NCBI GenBank assembly: GCA_035772735.1
Contig: JASDFA010000002.1
Location: 8,556,001 to 8,620,000, forward strand
DNA length: 64,000 bases
Reading direction: 5' to 3'
Origin: Datura wrightii
Lineage: Eukaryota; Streptophyta; Magnoliopsida; Solanales; Solanaceae
Position numbers and translations under genes: made by a program. Positions within the stretch are counted from its first letter, which is position 1, and every line of letters begins with the position of its first letter. Positions 33,354 through 44,194 of this stretch are shown in pieces. The notes under the pieces were generated by a model. That model was not told the origin of the DNA and ran no database searches. It was given only the letters and a program-made list of their open reading frames with translations.

Positions 33354-34794
33354 GTGTAAGACAGCATATAGCATCAGTTATTTAATACAGATTAGCCTCG
33401 AAACAAAAGAAGAGAATATGATTAGTATTTTTCATTTGAGCATGCTTGCTGCGTATGTGCTTGTATGTTGAGACTTGTTGTGGCATGTGGGCACCCTTTA
33501 GCATCCCCACTGCCCCTGGGTTATAGCTGTGTCGATACCAGATTCAGATGCCGCCACCAGCTGGGCGATGCCGTCCGACTAAAGGACGATGATGGCCGAC
33601 CACCATGATAATATGGTCCAGACCACCCTACTTGCAGGGGTAGTTCAGTTTACTCTGCGCAGAACTAGCACACCCTGTTTACAGGGGCAGACCACTCTGT
33701 GTGCGCACCTGCGCCCAGAGGCAGAAGTCTTCGGACTCAGACACAGTTTATTGTCAGAGGCCAAGGCATGAGCTACGTACCCAAGGGGGGCGGTAGGAGG
33801 AGCTCACAGTTATCAGATGAGTGGAGTGACTTGTTTTTGGTTGGTTTAGACCCGGGTAGGGGTAAATAGATTTCTTGCTTGGTTGGCACCTTCCGGCTTA
33901 TGGGGGTCGGTCAGGTATTGTGTGTATTATTATGTATATTGATATGTGCTATTAGATACTGATAGACAGAAGGACGACACATCTTCAGGTACGCTCAGTT
34001 AGTTATAGAATGTACAAACTCTCCCCAGTTATCCTCAGCTAGATAGACTCAGCTACTTCTTGCTTAAATGCCATGTTATTGTTGCTATTGGTTTCAGTTG
34101 CATATTTCAGTTTACTTTACATGCTCAGTACCTGTGGTACTGACGCCCAACGGGGCACTATATTGCTTGCCTACAGGTACTCACGGACGAGGATCCGATC
34201 CCTCGTGATTCCAGCCAGCCAGTGAGTCATCAGCTCCTGTCATCCGGAGTCTGATCCCCAGAGGTGTAGCTCCTTTTCTTTTGTTGTGCAGTATGGGTAG
34301 GTTGGGGCCCTGTCCCGATCATTTCTATTAATTTCTTACAGTATTCGTAGAGGCCTTGCAGTCTGTATATATCTCCCTGTGGTCAGATGAGCCGGTCGGG
34401 TGAGGCTGTGCAGTTGTATAGCTGTTAGTACTCTTTCTTTCTTTTATGATGGCCGTGTGGGGCTATAGTTTACTAGTAGTGGTGACCTTTCCGGTCACGT
34501 ATCTTTTTAGTGCTTCATGATGGAGTTGCAGATAACTAGACAGCATGGTGGCCTTGTCGGCCCGCATAGGCTCCCTTATATCGACATGTTTCTGGTTAGC
34601 TGTTATTACAGGTACAGATGGCTATAGGCCAGTGGGCCGGAGGCTCTGTTTACAGCCGTTATATAGCCGGTTTGTTTCTTGAAATAGAGCCAAAGCCAGC
34701 CAAAGCACCAGATGTGCTCAGGCTGGACCATTTAGCAGTCTAGAGTCTAGTAGGCACCAGGTGCCCGTCATACCCCCCAAGGTGGGGTGTGACA
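33354..34794 (+). repeat. element G 5' LTR, truncated
   Basis: Matches 41112-42550 nearly base for base and ends GGTGGGGTGTGACA before the primer site. The first part of the LTR (equivalent of 40044-41110) is absent. The join to T3 integrase shares AGTGT with both parents, a microhomology deletion signature. Confidence 0.9.
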
Positions 34795-34798
34795 AACT

Positions 34799-34810
34799 TG
34801 GTATCAGAGC
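34799..34810 (+). other. primer-binding site, tRNA-iMet (G)
   Basis: TGGTATCAGAGC, an exact complement of the initiator-Met tRNA 3' end, four bases after the LTR. Confidence 0.95.
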
Positions 34811-35007
34811 AGGTCGTATCCCAGGGAGTCTGCAAGACGTGCTAAGTAGAGTCTTGTCTATGGATGTGTTGTGCACCACATACTATAGGCAGGAGGCTGC
34901 GAGGCATGTTAGGATTGTCACTCTTCTTTCTTATTCAATCGTGCTATAGAGCGGTACAGTATAGAGTTGACTTTTGAAACTCGCCACCCTCTTTGCTTAC
35001 AGATATT

Positions 35008-36330
35008 ATGGCAGACCAGTGGCACCCAGCTACAGGTAGGAGATTGGATACAGCAGCGGGCGAAGGCACCAGTAGGATGCCTCAGTTACAGCCAGATTCC
35101 GCCCGGTCTGAGAGCAATACGGAGGCGTCATCTCGGCCCTCCTAGCAGTCTCCGCCTCGCCAGACACCATTTGAGGCAGCACCACCTCCCACAGCTCCTG
35201 CACCCACTTCATCTGATCAGGAGCTACGTAGTGCGGTGGTTATGTTGACTCAGATGCTAGCTGCTCAGCGTCAGCCAGCACCACCTACAGCAGCAGAATC
35301 CCTAGGTGGGCCAGGTAGTTCCAGGGTTAGAGAATTCTTGGAGTTGGGACCCCCTCAGTTTACTGGATCGGATTCAGCGGAGGACCCTCAGGACTTTTTG
35401 GACCAGATGCAGAGGATCTTTAGAGTCATGCACATAACTCCAGTAGAATCAGTTGAGTTAGCAGTGTTCCGGTTAAGGGATATTGCTGTTTTGTGGTATG
35501 AAAGTTGGGAGAGGTCTCGGGGAAGAGATGCAGCCCCTCCTACTTGGTCCAGCTTTTCAGAGGCCTTCCTGGACCACTACTTACCCCGGGAGGTCAGACA
35601 GGCCCGGATGGACCAGTTCTTACATTTAGAGCAGGGGGCTAGGAGCGTTCGTGAATATTCCTTACAATTCGACTCCTTAGCCCGCTATGCTCCAGCATTT
35701 GTGGACACCATGTCATCCAGAGTCCACCGCTTTATTATGGGCCTGAATCCAGAGTACATAGAGACGTGCATGACGGCTACTTTGAGAGAGGACATGGACA
35801 TAGCCAGGGTACAGGCCTTCGCACAGACAATTGAGGGCCTGAGGCAGCGGCAGCGGGGTGACAGACAGGCGACTTCAGAGCAGCACCGTAGAAGCAGACC
35901 CACCGAGATTCAGAGGGATATTCCTAGGGGGCCGAGACCACGGTTTTCAGATAGGCCACCCAGATATTTACCGCCGGTACAGTAGCAGAGGGGCAAATTT
36001 ATTTGTCGGAGTCAGTCAGAGTCCGGTAGCAGTTCACGGACAGTAGCCTCACCTCAGCAGCGGAGGGTAGAACAGAGTAGATTTGCATCTACCCCTTGTC
36101 CTATATGCCACCGACTACATTCTGGAGCCTGCAGGCAAGGCTTCCCAGGGTGTTATTACTGCGGACAGGAAGGTCATTTAATGAGAGATTGTCCATCCAG
36201 GGGACAGGGTAGTCAGGATGATCTGGATAGGGCGTCAGCAGGGCCACGAGTTCCAGCAGCCTCAGCAGGGCGCAGACCCTCAGGTTCAGCAAATAGGGGC
36301 CGAGGTAGATCAGGAGCCTCTCGCTCAGGT
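35008..36330 (+). pseudogene. element G gag
   Basis: The ATG at 35008 (MADQWHPATGRRLDTAAGEG) starts the frame that runs unshifted to 39780. In-frame TAG codons at 35143 and 35983 both look like CAG-to-TAG changes. The capsid region 35236-35985 has VREFLELGPPQFTGSDSAED, ELAVFRLRDIAVLWYESWER and LDHYLPREVRQARMDQFLHL, matching the retrotransposon gag family. The zinc knuckle C-Y-Y-C-G-Q-E-G-H-L-M-R-D-C (36151-36192) has perfect C-x2-C-x4-H-x4-C spacing. Gag would form particles and bind the RNA. Only the stops prevent a full product. Confidence 0.85.
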
Positions 36331-36831
36331 GCAGGCCCTAGCTGTACCTATGCATTACCAGGGAGGCAGGATTCAGAGGCATCTCCCGACGTGGTCACGG
36401 GTATATTGATTATCTGCTCATACCCTGTTTATGTATTGATTGATCCAGGGTCTACCTTGTCATATATTACACCATTCGTGGCCCGAAAGTTGGGCATCGA
36501 ACCAGAATTGCTTCAGCAGCCCTTTTCAGTGCTTACACCGGTCGGCGACTCGATTACAGCCAAAAGAGTTTACCGAGGGTGTATAGTAGAGGTTGCTGAT
36601 CGCCAGACCAGAGTAGACTTAATAGAACTTGAGATGGTCGACTTCGATGCCATTATGGGTATGGACTGGTTAGTGCCATGCTATGCCAACTTAGAATGCT
36701 GGACCAAGACGATCCGATTTCACTTTCCGGGGGAAGCAGTGCGAGAGTGGAAAGGAAGTACACCTACACCGAAAGGTAGGTTTATTTCTTACCTTCAGGC
36801 AAGAAAATTAATAGCAAAAGGATGTATTTAA
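36331..36831 (+). pseudogene. element G protease
   Basis: VLIDPGSTLSYITPFVARKL (catalytic-loop Asp codon at 36442, loop D-P-G-S) and IMGMDWLVPCYANLEC. It ends in an in-frame TAA at 36829, at a position where T2 and T3 encode Tyr, so one base change probably created it. The frame is unchanged across the stop into pol. Confidence 0.85.
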
Positions 36832-39780
36832 AACCTGGTTAGAGTCCAGGACGTTCGGGTGGAACCTCCGACTCTTCAGTTTGTTCTAGTAGTCAATGAA
36901 TTCCCTGACGTATTTCCGGATGAGTTGCCCGGTATCCCTCCCGAAAGAGAGATAGATTTTGTGATTGATTTGTTGCCAGGGACTCAACCTATATCCATTC
37001 CCCCGTATCGCATGGCACCAGCTGAGCTTAGAGAGTTGAAAGAGCAGTTAAAAGATTTGCTCGACAAAGGTTTTATCAGGACTAGTACTTCCCCGTGGGG
37101 TGCGCCAGTTCTGTTTGTAAGAAAGAAAGATGGCTCACTTCGTATGTGTGTGGACTACCGGCAGCTGAATAAGGTAACGGTTAAAAACAAATACCCGCTC
37201 CCGAGAATAGATGATTTGTTTGACCAGTTACAGGGGGCCAAATGTTTCTCTAAGATAGATCTGAGGTCCGGATACAACCAGGTCCGGGTTCGTGAGAGGG
37301 ACATTCCAAAGACTGCTTTCAGGACCAGGTATGGTCACTTTGAATTTCTAGTTATGTCTTTCGGGCTGACGAATGCTCCCGCAGTGTTTATGGACCTGAT
37401 GAACAGTATATTCAGACCGTATTTGGATCTGTTCCTGATAGTATTTATCGATGATATTCTGGTATATTCTCGTTCAGAGACAGATCACCAGAACCATTTA
37501 CGAACAGTACTCCAGATCCTTAGAGAACGTCAGCTGTACGCCAAGTTTTCTAAGTGCGAGTTCTGGCTGAACTCAGCTGCTTTTTTGGGGCACATCGTGT
37601 CGGATGCTGGTATACAGGTAGACACACAGAAAATAGAGGCGGTCAAGACATGGCCCAGACCTACCACTCCGACCGAGGTTCGCAGTTTCCTGGGTTTAGC
37701 AGGGTATTACCAGAGATTTGTTGAAGGATTCTCCACTATAGCAGCACCTCTGACAAAGCTGACACAAAAAGCAGCAAAATTTCAGTGGACGGAGGCATGT
37801 GAGCAGAGTTTTCAAGAGTTGAAAGACAGATTGACCTCCGCCCCAGTACTAGCATTGCCAGAGGGAACAGATGGGTATGCGGTGTATTGGGACACTTCAG
37901 GTTTGGGACTGGGTTGTGTGTTGATGCAGCATGGTAAGGTGATTGCCTATGTTTCTAGACAGCTGAGGAAACACGAAAAGAACTATCCGACCCATGACCT
38001 GGAACTGGCCGCAGTGATCCACGCTCTGAAGATTTGGAGGCATTATCTGTATGGCGTCCATGTAGACATTTTTACAGATCATAAAAGTCTGCAATACATT
38101 TTCACACAGAGGGAGTTAAATCTGTGGCAGCGTCGCTGGTTAGAATTGTTGAAAGATTATGATGTAAATATTCTATACCACCCCGGAAAAGCTAATGTCG
38201 TAGCAGATGCCCTGAGCCGTAAGTCAATGGGAAGTTTGGCATATTTGCGACCTGAGAAGCGGGAGCTAGCTAAAGAAATTCATCAGTTAGCTGGTTTAGC
38301 CGTTCGAGTAATGGAAACAGAAAATAATGGAGCGGTAATTCAGAATTCTGCCGAGTCATCACTAGTTATAGAGGTAAAGGAACGGCAGTACGAGGACCCT
38401 GACTTAATCCAGCTCAGAGATAGAGTTCAGAAAGGTAAGGAGTCAGATTTCCAAGTGACTGAAAATGAAGTGCTACATTGTAAGGGCCGCCTATGTGTCC
38501 CGAACGTACCAGGACTTCGTGGGCAGATCATGCACGAGGTACACTACGCTCGCTATTCCCTTCATCCAGGGGCGACGAAAATGTACCACGACATCAGAGA
38601 CATCTACTGTTGGCCAGGTATGAAAGATGAGATAGCTGAATTTGTATCTAGATGTTCTAATTGTCAGCAGGTGAAAGTCGAGCACCAAAAATCGGGTGGT
38701 TTGATGCAGGACATAACGGTGCCTATGTGGAAATGGGAAGCGATAAACATGGACTTTGTAACAGGGTTACCCCGTACCAGATGCAGAAATGATTCCATTT
38801 GGGTAATAGTTGACAGGCTAACAAAATCAGCTCATTTCCTACCAGTGAAGGCTACCTTCTCAGCTGAGGATTATGCCGAATTATATATCAGAGAAATAGT
38901 TAGACTACATGGAGTGCCGGTATCTATTATTTCAGACAGGGGAGCACAATTCACAGCTAGATTTTGGCAGTCGTTCCAGAGGGGTCTGGGAACGCAGATT
39001 AATTTGAGCACAGCATTCCACCCTCAGATAGATGGACAGGCTGAGCGAACTATCCAAACGCTCGAAGATATGCTACGAGCGTGCGTACTAGATTTTGGGG
39101 GTAGCTGGGATGAACATCTGTCGCTGATTGAATTTGCTTATAATAACAGCTACCATTCAGCTATTCAGATGGCGCCTTTTGAGGCATTATACGGGCGAAA
39201 ATGTAGATCGCCGGTGGGCTGGTTTGAAATAGGAGAATCAGCATTAGTTGGCCCAGACATTGTTCGGCAGTCTGAGGAAAAGATAAAGCTTATCCGAGAA
39301 CGTTTGCTAACTGCTCAGAGCCGCCAGAAGTCTTATGCAGATATGCGGCACAGAAATCTAGAATTTTCGGTAAATGAATGGGTATATCTGAAATTGTCCC
39401 CGATGAAAGGGGTAATGAGGTTTGGCAAGAAGGGCAAGCTTAGCCCAAGATTCATTGGGCCATATCAGATAGGCCGAGTTGCATACGAGTTGAACTTGCC
39501 TCCAGAGTTAGCATCTGTTCACCCAGTATTCCATGTTTCTATGTTAAGGAAGTTCGTAGGGGACCCTTCTACAGTAGTTCCGGTTCAAGATGTCCAAGTC
39601 ACAGAAGAGTTAGCATATGAAGAGGTTCCCGTAGCTATCTTAGACAGACAAATTCGCAGGTTAAGAACTAAAGATGTTGCATCTGTCAAAGTATTGTGGC
39701 GTAACAGGAATCGTGAGGAAATGACGTGGGAAGCAGAAGAAGATATGAAAGTCAGATACCCTCACCTATTTCAGGCCTAG
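36832..39780 (+). CDS. element G pol: RT, RNase H, integrase, chromodomain-like tail
   Basis: 973 uninterrupted codons counted from the first Met at 36859. RT: DLLDKGFIRTSTSPWGAPVL, KIDLRSGYNQVRV, FGLTNAPAVFMDLM and the FIDD active site near residues 196-199. RNase H: first Asp at residue 345 (VYWDTSGLGLGC, Trp for the usual Cys), HDLELAAV, FTDHKSLQY, NVVADALSR. Integrase: HHCC finger from about residue 559, catalytic D632, D693, E729 (D-x60-D-x35-E). The GPY module near 865 lacks about three residues present in T1, T2 and T4. The chromodomain-like end has VLWRN..REEMTWEAEEDM. Part of the gag-pol frame, not a separate gene. All catalytic acids are present, so enzyme activity is plausible if expressed. 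Confidence 0.9.
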   Translation, partial: NLVRVQDVRVEPPTLQFVLVVNEFPDVFPDELPGIPPEREIDFVIDLLPGTQPISIPPYRMAPAELRELKEQLKDLLDKGFIRTSTSPWGAPVLFVRKKDGSLRMCVDYRQLNKVTVKNKYPLPRIDDLFDQLQGAKCFSKIDLRSGYNQVRVRERDIPKTAFRTRYGHFEFLVMSFGLTNAPAVFMDLMNSIFRPYLDLFLIVFIDDILVYSRSETDHQNHLRTVLQILRERQLYAKFSKCEFWLNSAAFLGHIVSDAGIQVDTQKIEAVKTWPRPTTPTEVRSFLGLAGYYQRFVEGFSTIAAPLTKLTQKAAKFQWTEACEQSFQELKDRLTSAPVLALPEGTDGYAVYWDTSGLGLGCVLMQHGKVIAYVSRQLRKHEKNYPTHDLELAAVIHALKIWRHYLYGVHVDIFTDHKSLQYIFTQRELNLWQRRWLELLKDYDVNILYHPGKANVVADALSRKSMGSLAYLRPEKRELAKEIHQLAGLAVRVMETENNGAVIQNSAESSLVIEVKERQYEDPDLIQLRDRVQKGKESDFQVTENEVLHCKGRLCVPNVPGLRGQIMHEVHYARYSLHPGATKMYHDIRDIYCWPGMKDEIAEFVSRCSNCQQVKVEHQKSGGLMQDITVPMWKWEAINMDFVTGLPRTRCRNDSIWVIVDRLTKSAHFLPVKATFSAEDYAELYIREIVRLHGVPVSIISDRGAQFTARFWQSFQRGLGTQINLSTAFHPQIDGQAERTIQTLEDMLRACVLDFGGSWDEHLSLIEFAYNNSYHSAIQMAPFEALYGRKCRSPVGWFEIGESALVGPDIVRQSEEKIKLIRERLLTAQSRQKSYADMRHRNLEFSVNEWVYLKLSPMKGVMRFGKKGKLSPRFIGPYQIGRVAYELNLPPELASVHPVFHVSMLRKFVGDPSTVVPVQDVQVTEELAYEEVPVAILDRQIRRLRTKDVASVKVLWRNRNREEMTWEAEEDMKVRYPHLFQA

Positions 39781-40008
39781 TCAGGCGACAGGTATGTCCG
39801 TATTATTACTTATGCAGTACCTTATGGTTGTATGTGTGTGAATGATAAAGAGGGATATTTAGTTATCCAATGGATCCTAGAATATTATGTGCAGTGCCTG
39901 TGTTGGACTTTTCTGCATTTCAGGTTTTTGTTATAGTCCATATTACAGGGGAAACTCTGCCAAAATTTTTCTAGTAAATAAAGTAAGTAGTCCTCTAGAT
40001 AACAGTGT

Positions 40009-40043
40009 ACATTTGAGGACGAATGTTCTTAAAGGGGGGAGAA
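40009..40043 (+). other. element G pre-polypurine hairpin and tract
   Basis: ACATTT-GAGGAC-GAATGT (40009-40026, 6-bp stem with one G-T pair), then AAAGGGGGGAGAA directly before the LTR start. Confidence 0.75.
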
Positions 40044-40129
40044 TGTTATACCCCATAGAATTCCCGGCACCTAGACGACCTATTCGCATGTTGGTTAAGC
40101 ATATTAGAAGGCCATACGTGCTAGAGAAA

Positions 40130-40255
40130 GGCCGGGAAAAAGATCGGACGAGAAACCCGTCGAACCATCGCCGGAGGAGCCGAGGCAGAGCCCCTCCGCG
40201 ATGGCAGCGTGTCACGGAGGTGAGGCCTCCGCGATGGCTCCGTGAAACGTTGCCC
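40130..40255 (+). promoter_or_regulatory. U3 array shared in type with element F
   Basis: ACCATCGCCGGAGG, CCTCCGCGATGGC, GCGTGTCACGGAGG and CCTCCGCGATGGCTCCGTG packed into about 120 bases, ending just before the TATA box. GTGTCACGGAGG and CTCCGCGATGG also occur in the F LTR. Confidence 0.55.
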
Positions 40256-40270
40256 AGGTTCAGGCTCAAG

Positions 40271-40278
40271 TATATAAG
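40271..40278 (+). promoter_or_regulatory. element G LTR TATA box
   Basis: TATATAAG, about 20 bases after the GC-rich array. Confidence 0.7.
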
Positions 40279-42573
40279 CCACTTCGGTTTAATTTCATTT
40301 AAACCTTTAAAAATTTCCAGAAAACAGAGGGTGAACGGCAGAGAGAAGTAAGAATGAAGGAAATTAAATAATTTTCGTCCGATTACGCTGCTAAACACTG
40401 CCCAAATTCAAATTAACCCCAGATACTGAGGTATTTAGCAGCAGAGAGCATTCCTACGGATTTAGTTTCATGAAATACGGACGATGAATCGGCGAGCCAC
40501 CGAACTAAGGTAAGTAGAATTGCTCTAAATTAATGTCTATGTGTTCCTAGCTGAGAAGTGAATATTTCTCCCTTCTGGACCGCTGAAAAATAACGAGTTT
40601 TCGACCGTTTTCTGAAAGGTTAAAATTGGGATAAATATATATATCAAAAGTGACAATTTCTCCCGAATATTAATGTATTTAGTTCTAATTGACGTGTATA
40701 TGAATGTAGTTGGGAGAAACAGCAGAAGTACCGACGGAAATCACATCGGTCAGTCGGGTACTTAGAAACCAGGTATGTAAAGTTATTCTTTCGGTAAGCC
40801 AGGAAGTATAGGGTAAAAAATAAATAGAATAAATGCTATTAGCAGATACCCAGCGTACAGGAACGATTTTAGTACAAATTCCAGCAAGCATGCTAGTATA
40901 TTATTACGTATCATGCGATAATCAAAATAATAGATATTTAGGCAATACGTATTTCATCTGTTGAGATTGTATCCAGTAGTAGATGGTACATTTTATATCA
41001 TTGAGCTATATTCAGTTATAGATGGCATGTACTATGTTATTGAGTTATATTCAGATACAATTAGATAGACAGATAAAGGCCAGGTAGCAGTAGTCCAGCA
41101 GCCAGAAACAGTGTAAGACAGCATATAGCATCAATTATTTAATACAGATTAGCCTTGAAACAAAAGAAGAGAATATGATTAGTATTTTTCATTTGAGCAT
41201 GCTTGCTGCGTATGTGCTTGTATGTTGAGACTTGTTGTGGCATGTGGGCACCCTTTAGCATCCCCACCGCCCCTGGGTTATAGCTGTGTCGATACAAGAT
41301 TCAGATGCCGCCACCAGCTGGGCGATGTCGTCCGACTAAAGGACGATGATGGCCGACCACCATGATAATACGGTCCTGACCACCCTACTTGCAGGGGTAG
41401 TTCAGTTTACTCTGCGAAGAACTAGCACACCCTGTTTACAGGGGCAGACCACTCTGTGTGCGCACCTGCGCCCAAAGGCAGAAGTCTTCGGACTCAGACA
41501 CAGTTTATTGTCAGAGGACAAGGCCTGAGCTACGTACCCAAGGGGGCCGGTAGGAGGAGCTCACAGTTATCAGATGAGTGGAGTGACTTGTTTTTGGTTG
41601 GTTTAGGCCCAGGTAGGGGTATATAGATTGCTTGCTTGGTTGGCACCTTCCGGCTTATGGGGGTCGGTCAGGTATTGTGTGTATTATTATGTAAATTGAT
41701 ACGTGCTATTAGATACTGATAGACAGAAGGACGACACGTCTTCAGGTACGCTCAGTTAGTTACAGAATGTACAAACTCTCCCTAGTTATCCTCAGCTAGA
41801 TAGACTCAGCTACTTCTTGCTTAAATGTCATGTTATTATTGCTATTCGTTTTAGTTGCATATTTCAGTTTGCTTTACATGCTCAGTACCTGTGGTACTGA
41901 CGCCCAGCAGGGCGCTGTATTGCTTGCCTACAGGTACTCACAGACGAGGAGCTGATCCCTCGTGATTCCAGCCAGCCAGTGAGTCATCAGCTCCTGTCAT
42001 CCGGAGTCTGATCCCCAGAGGTGTAGCTCCTTTTCTTTTGTTGTGCAGTATGGGTAGGTCGGGGACCTGTCCCGATCATTTCTATTAATTTCTTTCAGTA
42101 TTCGTAGAGGCTTGCAGTCTGTATATATCTCCCTGTGGTCAGATGAGCCGGTCGGGTGAGGCCGTGCAGTTGTATAGCTGTTAGTACTCTTTCTTTCTTT
42201 TATGATGGCCGTGTGGGGCCATAGTTTACTAGTAGTGGTGACCTTGCCGGTCACGTAGCTTTTTAGTGCTTCATGATGGAGTTGCAGATAACTAGACATC
42301 ATGGTGGCCTTGTCGGCCCGCATAGGCTCCCTTATATCGACATGTTTCTGGTTAGCTGTTATTACAGGTACAGATGGCTATAGGCCAGTGGGCCGGAGGC
42401 TGTGTTTACAGCGGTTATATAGCCGGTTTGTTTCTTGAAATAGAGCCAAAGCCAGCCAAAGCACCAGATGTGCTCAGGCTGGACCATTTAGCAGTCTAGA
42501 GTCTAGCAGGCACCAGGTGCCCGTCATACCCCCCAAGGTGGGGTGTGACATTATCATTGACTGTGGGAGCGAA

Positions 42574-43514
42574 TCAATGCCTCACCAATGTCCAGTAGGC
42601 CTTTTCAATGAAGTTCAATGAGTTCTTTGTCACTTTCTTGCCACCTATAACCCACTCAGCCTCATCCTTGTTCTCAGCTATAACCTCTGCTAGCCATTGC
42701 AACTGCCTCTGTCGCTCACCCCTACTCAGACTCCTAATCTGCTTCATCGCCTCAACCCAGTAATCATATTTTGGGGTTATCCTGGTTGGTTTGAACTGAT
42801 GTCCATACAACATCTGTGCAATAGTCCGATCAGATACATCAACAACTCGCCCTCGGACTAGAACACTGTCCAAGCAAGGATGCTCCTTTATCTTTTTTCC
42901 CCTCCTTTGATTTCTCCTCCATTGTGGCCAGGTAGTTGGCGTAGAACTTCCTGATGATCTCCTCAGTGTATTGTGAAAGGGTCTTGGCCATCCACTCTAG
43001 CCCATAGAAGCTAAAACTATGCTTCATCTCCTCAACTTCATTCAAGGAATTAGTGAGGATCCGGGGTTCTTCTTGGATGCTTCTCTTTGGTTTGTTCTTA
43101 GCAGTGAGAGTTATGCCTTGTTCATATATCTCTTTAGCACCCATCACTCTCCACCGCATTGTTCTGTTTTCTCTGGAAGGGGAATCCTCCTCCACTGCTT
43201 CCTCAGTGCTTTCTGCATTATCATGGGTCCCTTCTGACCTTTCCTCAGTGTTTGAGTATGTTCCCAACCTTTGTTGTTCCTCTCTAGCCCCCTCTTCATA
43301 CTGGGGAGCTTGAGTGAATGTGGTCATGGTTGCTCGTCTTGGGCCGTTGCTTTTTCCCCAGTGGTTCTTGTCCCATCTCTGTCTGAGGTGTTTACTTGAT
43401 AATCCTTAAGCGAACCACTAGGTAAATCTCCAACTTGCTCGGACTCTAAGTACATTGTTTCATCTATCAATTGTCTGCGGGCTTATGTTTGTCTTCCCTG
43501 TGTTTGTATGTCAT
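42574..43514 (-). pseudogene. element E ORF2, plant transposon protein-like
   Basis: Likely start ATG at 43514, preceded by CTAACCTCTTTCTCACCAG, a good splice acceptor, in the same CAG|GTACAATG context as F ORF2. The first codons run into a stop and continue in shifted frames. 43327-42839 contains an acidic N-terminus and 'FYGLEWMAKTLSQYTEEIIRKFYANYLATM'. 42873-42574 contains RGRVVDVSDRTIAQMLYG and EWVIGGKKVTKNSLNFIEKA. These are typical of the 'putative plant transposon protein' domain, which I know from databases without a proven function. At least two frameshifts. The C-terminal half is lost beyond 42551. Confidence 0.65.
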
Positions 43515-43519
43515 TGTAC

Positions 43520-44194
43520 CTGGTGAGAAAGAGGTTAGTGTTCCATTTTTGAGAAAGAAAAATCAGATAGAAGAATTGCAGTTTCGCATACAGGGTCCTC
43601 AATATGAGTCGTACATCGAAGGTACGACTCACGAGAAGCCTTGATGGTGCCCCACGACTTGCTGGTATGACTCGTACCATGAAGGTATGATCCGTACCTT
43701 GAGTCATTTAATGAAGTCCCATTTAATAATATTTTATTTTTCACTACGACTCATGTACGACCCATTGGTAGATTCCACGAGTCGTAGGGTGCGCTTCCCT
43801 AATCGATTTTCCAAGATAGGTGATACGAGCCCTCAGTATGATTCGTAATGTCGACCTACGACCCATACTATGCTACATACCCTTTTTCAGCCCAGTTTTA
43901 TGATTTTTTTATCAGTGTTTAGGAGTTTGTTTTGCACACTTTTGGGTACTCAGATTTCCCCCAGGTCTAGCATTAGGTACCCTACCTTTTTACACCACTT
44001 AATCCTCCCCTACCCTTAACTCCCTTTAGGTGTTCCAGGGCAAAAATTCAATCAATTGTTAGTGGGTTTTCGGTCGAGTTAGTGTTGTTCACTCATAACC
44101 ATTGATTTTCAAGCATACCCAATGAGTCTTATGGGTTTTTGATTCCCTCAAGTTCACTTTCAAGCATTAAGAACTTAGAATGTAAACCACTTAC
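43520..44194 (-). other. candidate 5' leader intron of E ORF2
   Basis: Donor TCAA|GTAAGTGG at 44194. Acceptor with branch-like CTAAC, pyrimidine tract and CACCAG ends at 43520, six bases before the ATG. Length 675, close to the 709 of F. Contains the second palindrome array. Confidence 0.45.
43600..43870 (-). promoter_or_regulatory. internal palindrome array of E, proximal
   Basis: TATGAGTCGTACAT, GTACGACTCACGAG, TATGACTCGTACC, CCACGAGTCGTAGG and more copies of the odd-centred ACGASTCGT motif, within 400 bases of the ORF2 start. Confidence 0.5.

Larger units (their letters stand above)
33354..42550 (+). mobile_element. element G, youngest-looking Tekay chromovirus
   Basis: Truncated 5' LTR, iMet primer site, one gag-pol reading frame, polypurine tract and a full 2.5-kb 3' LTR. 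The two LTRs share 1.44 kb with roughly 45-50 differences by eye (about 3%). The 5' LTR lacks about 1.07 kb including promoter and TATA, so the copy cannot be transcribed from its own LTR. It appears inserted in element E, whose sequence resumes at 42551. Confidence 0.9.
40044..42550 (+). repeat. element G 3' LTR
   Basis: TGTTATACCCCATAGAATTC to GGGGTGTGACA, 2,507 bp, TG...CA ends. Contains a GC-rich array (40130-40255), TATATAAG (40271) and a leader; the 41112-42550 part also forms the truncated 5' LTR. Downstream flank TTATC would be the target duplication, but the partner is deleted. Confidence 0.9.

Noticed and set aside
33589..33771. 60-codon frame repeated at 41346-41528
   Set aside because: Duplicated only because both lie in the two LTRs of element G.
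39887..40398. Open frames of about 150 codons on both strands
   Set aside because: They cross the 3' UTR, polypurine tract and LTR start of element G and share no family features.
42574..43514. Calling ORF2 a DNA transposase
   Set aside because: The database family name suggests it, but no DDE/D triad, zinc finger or terminal inverted repeats of a DNA transposon are present; it sits inside LTR elements.
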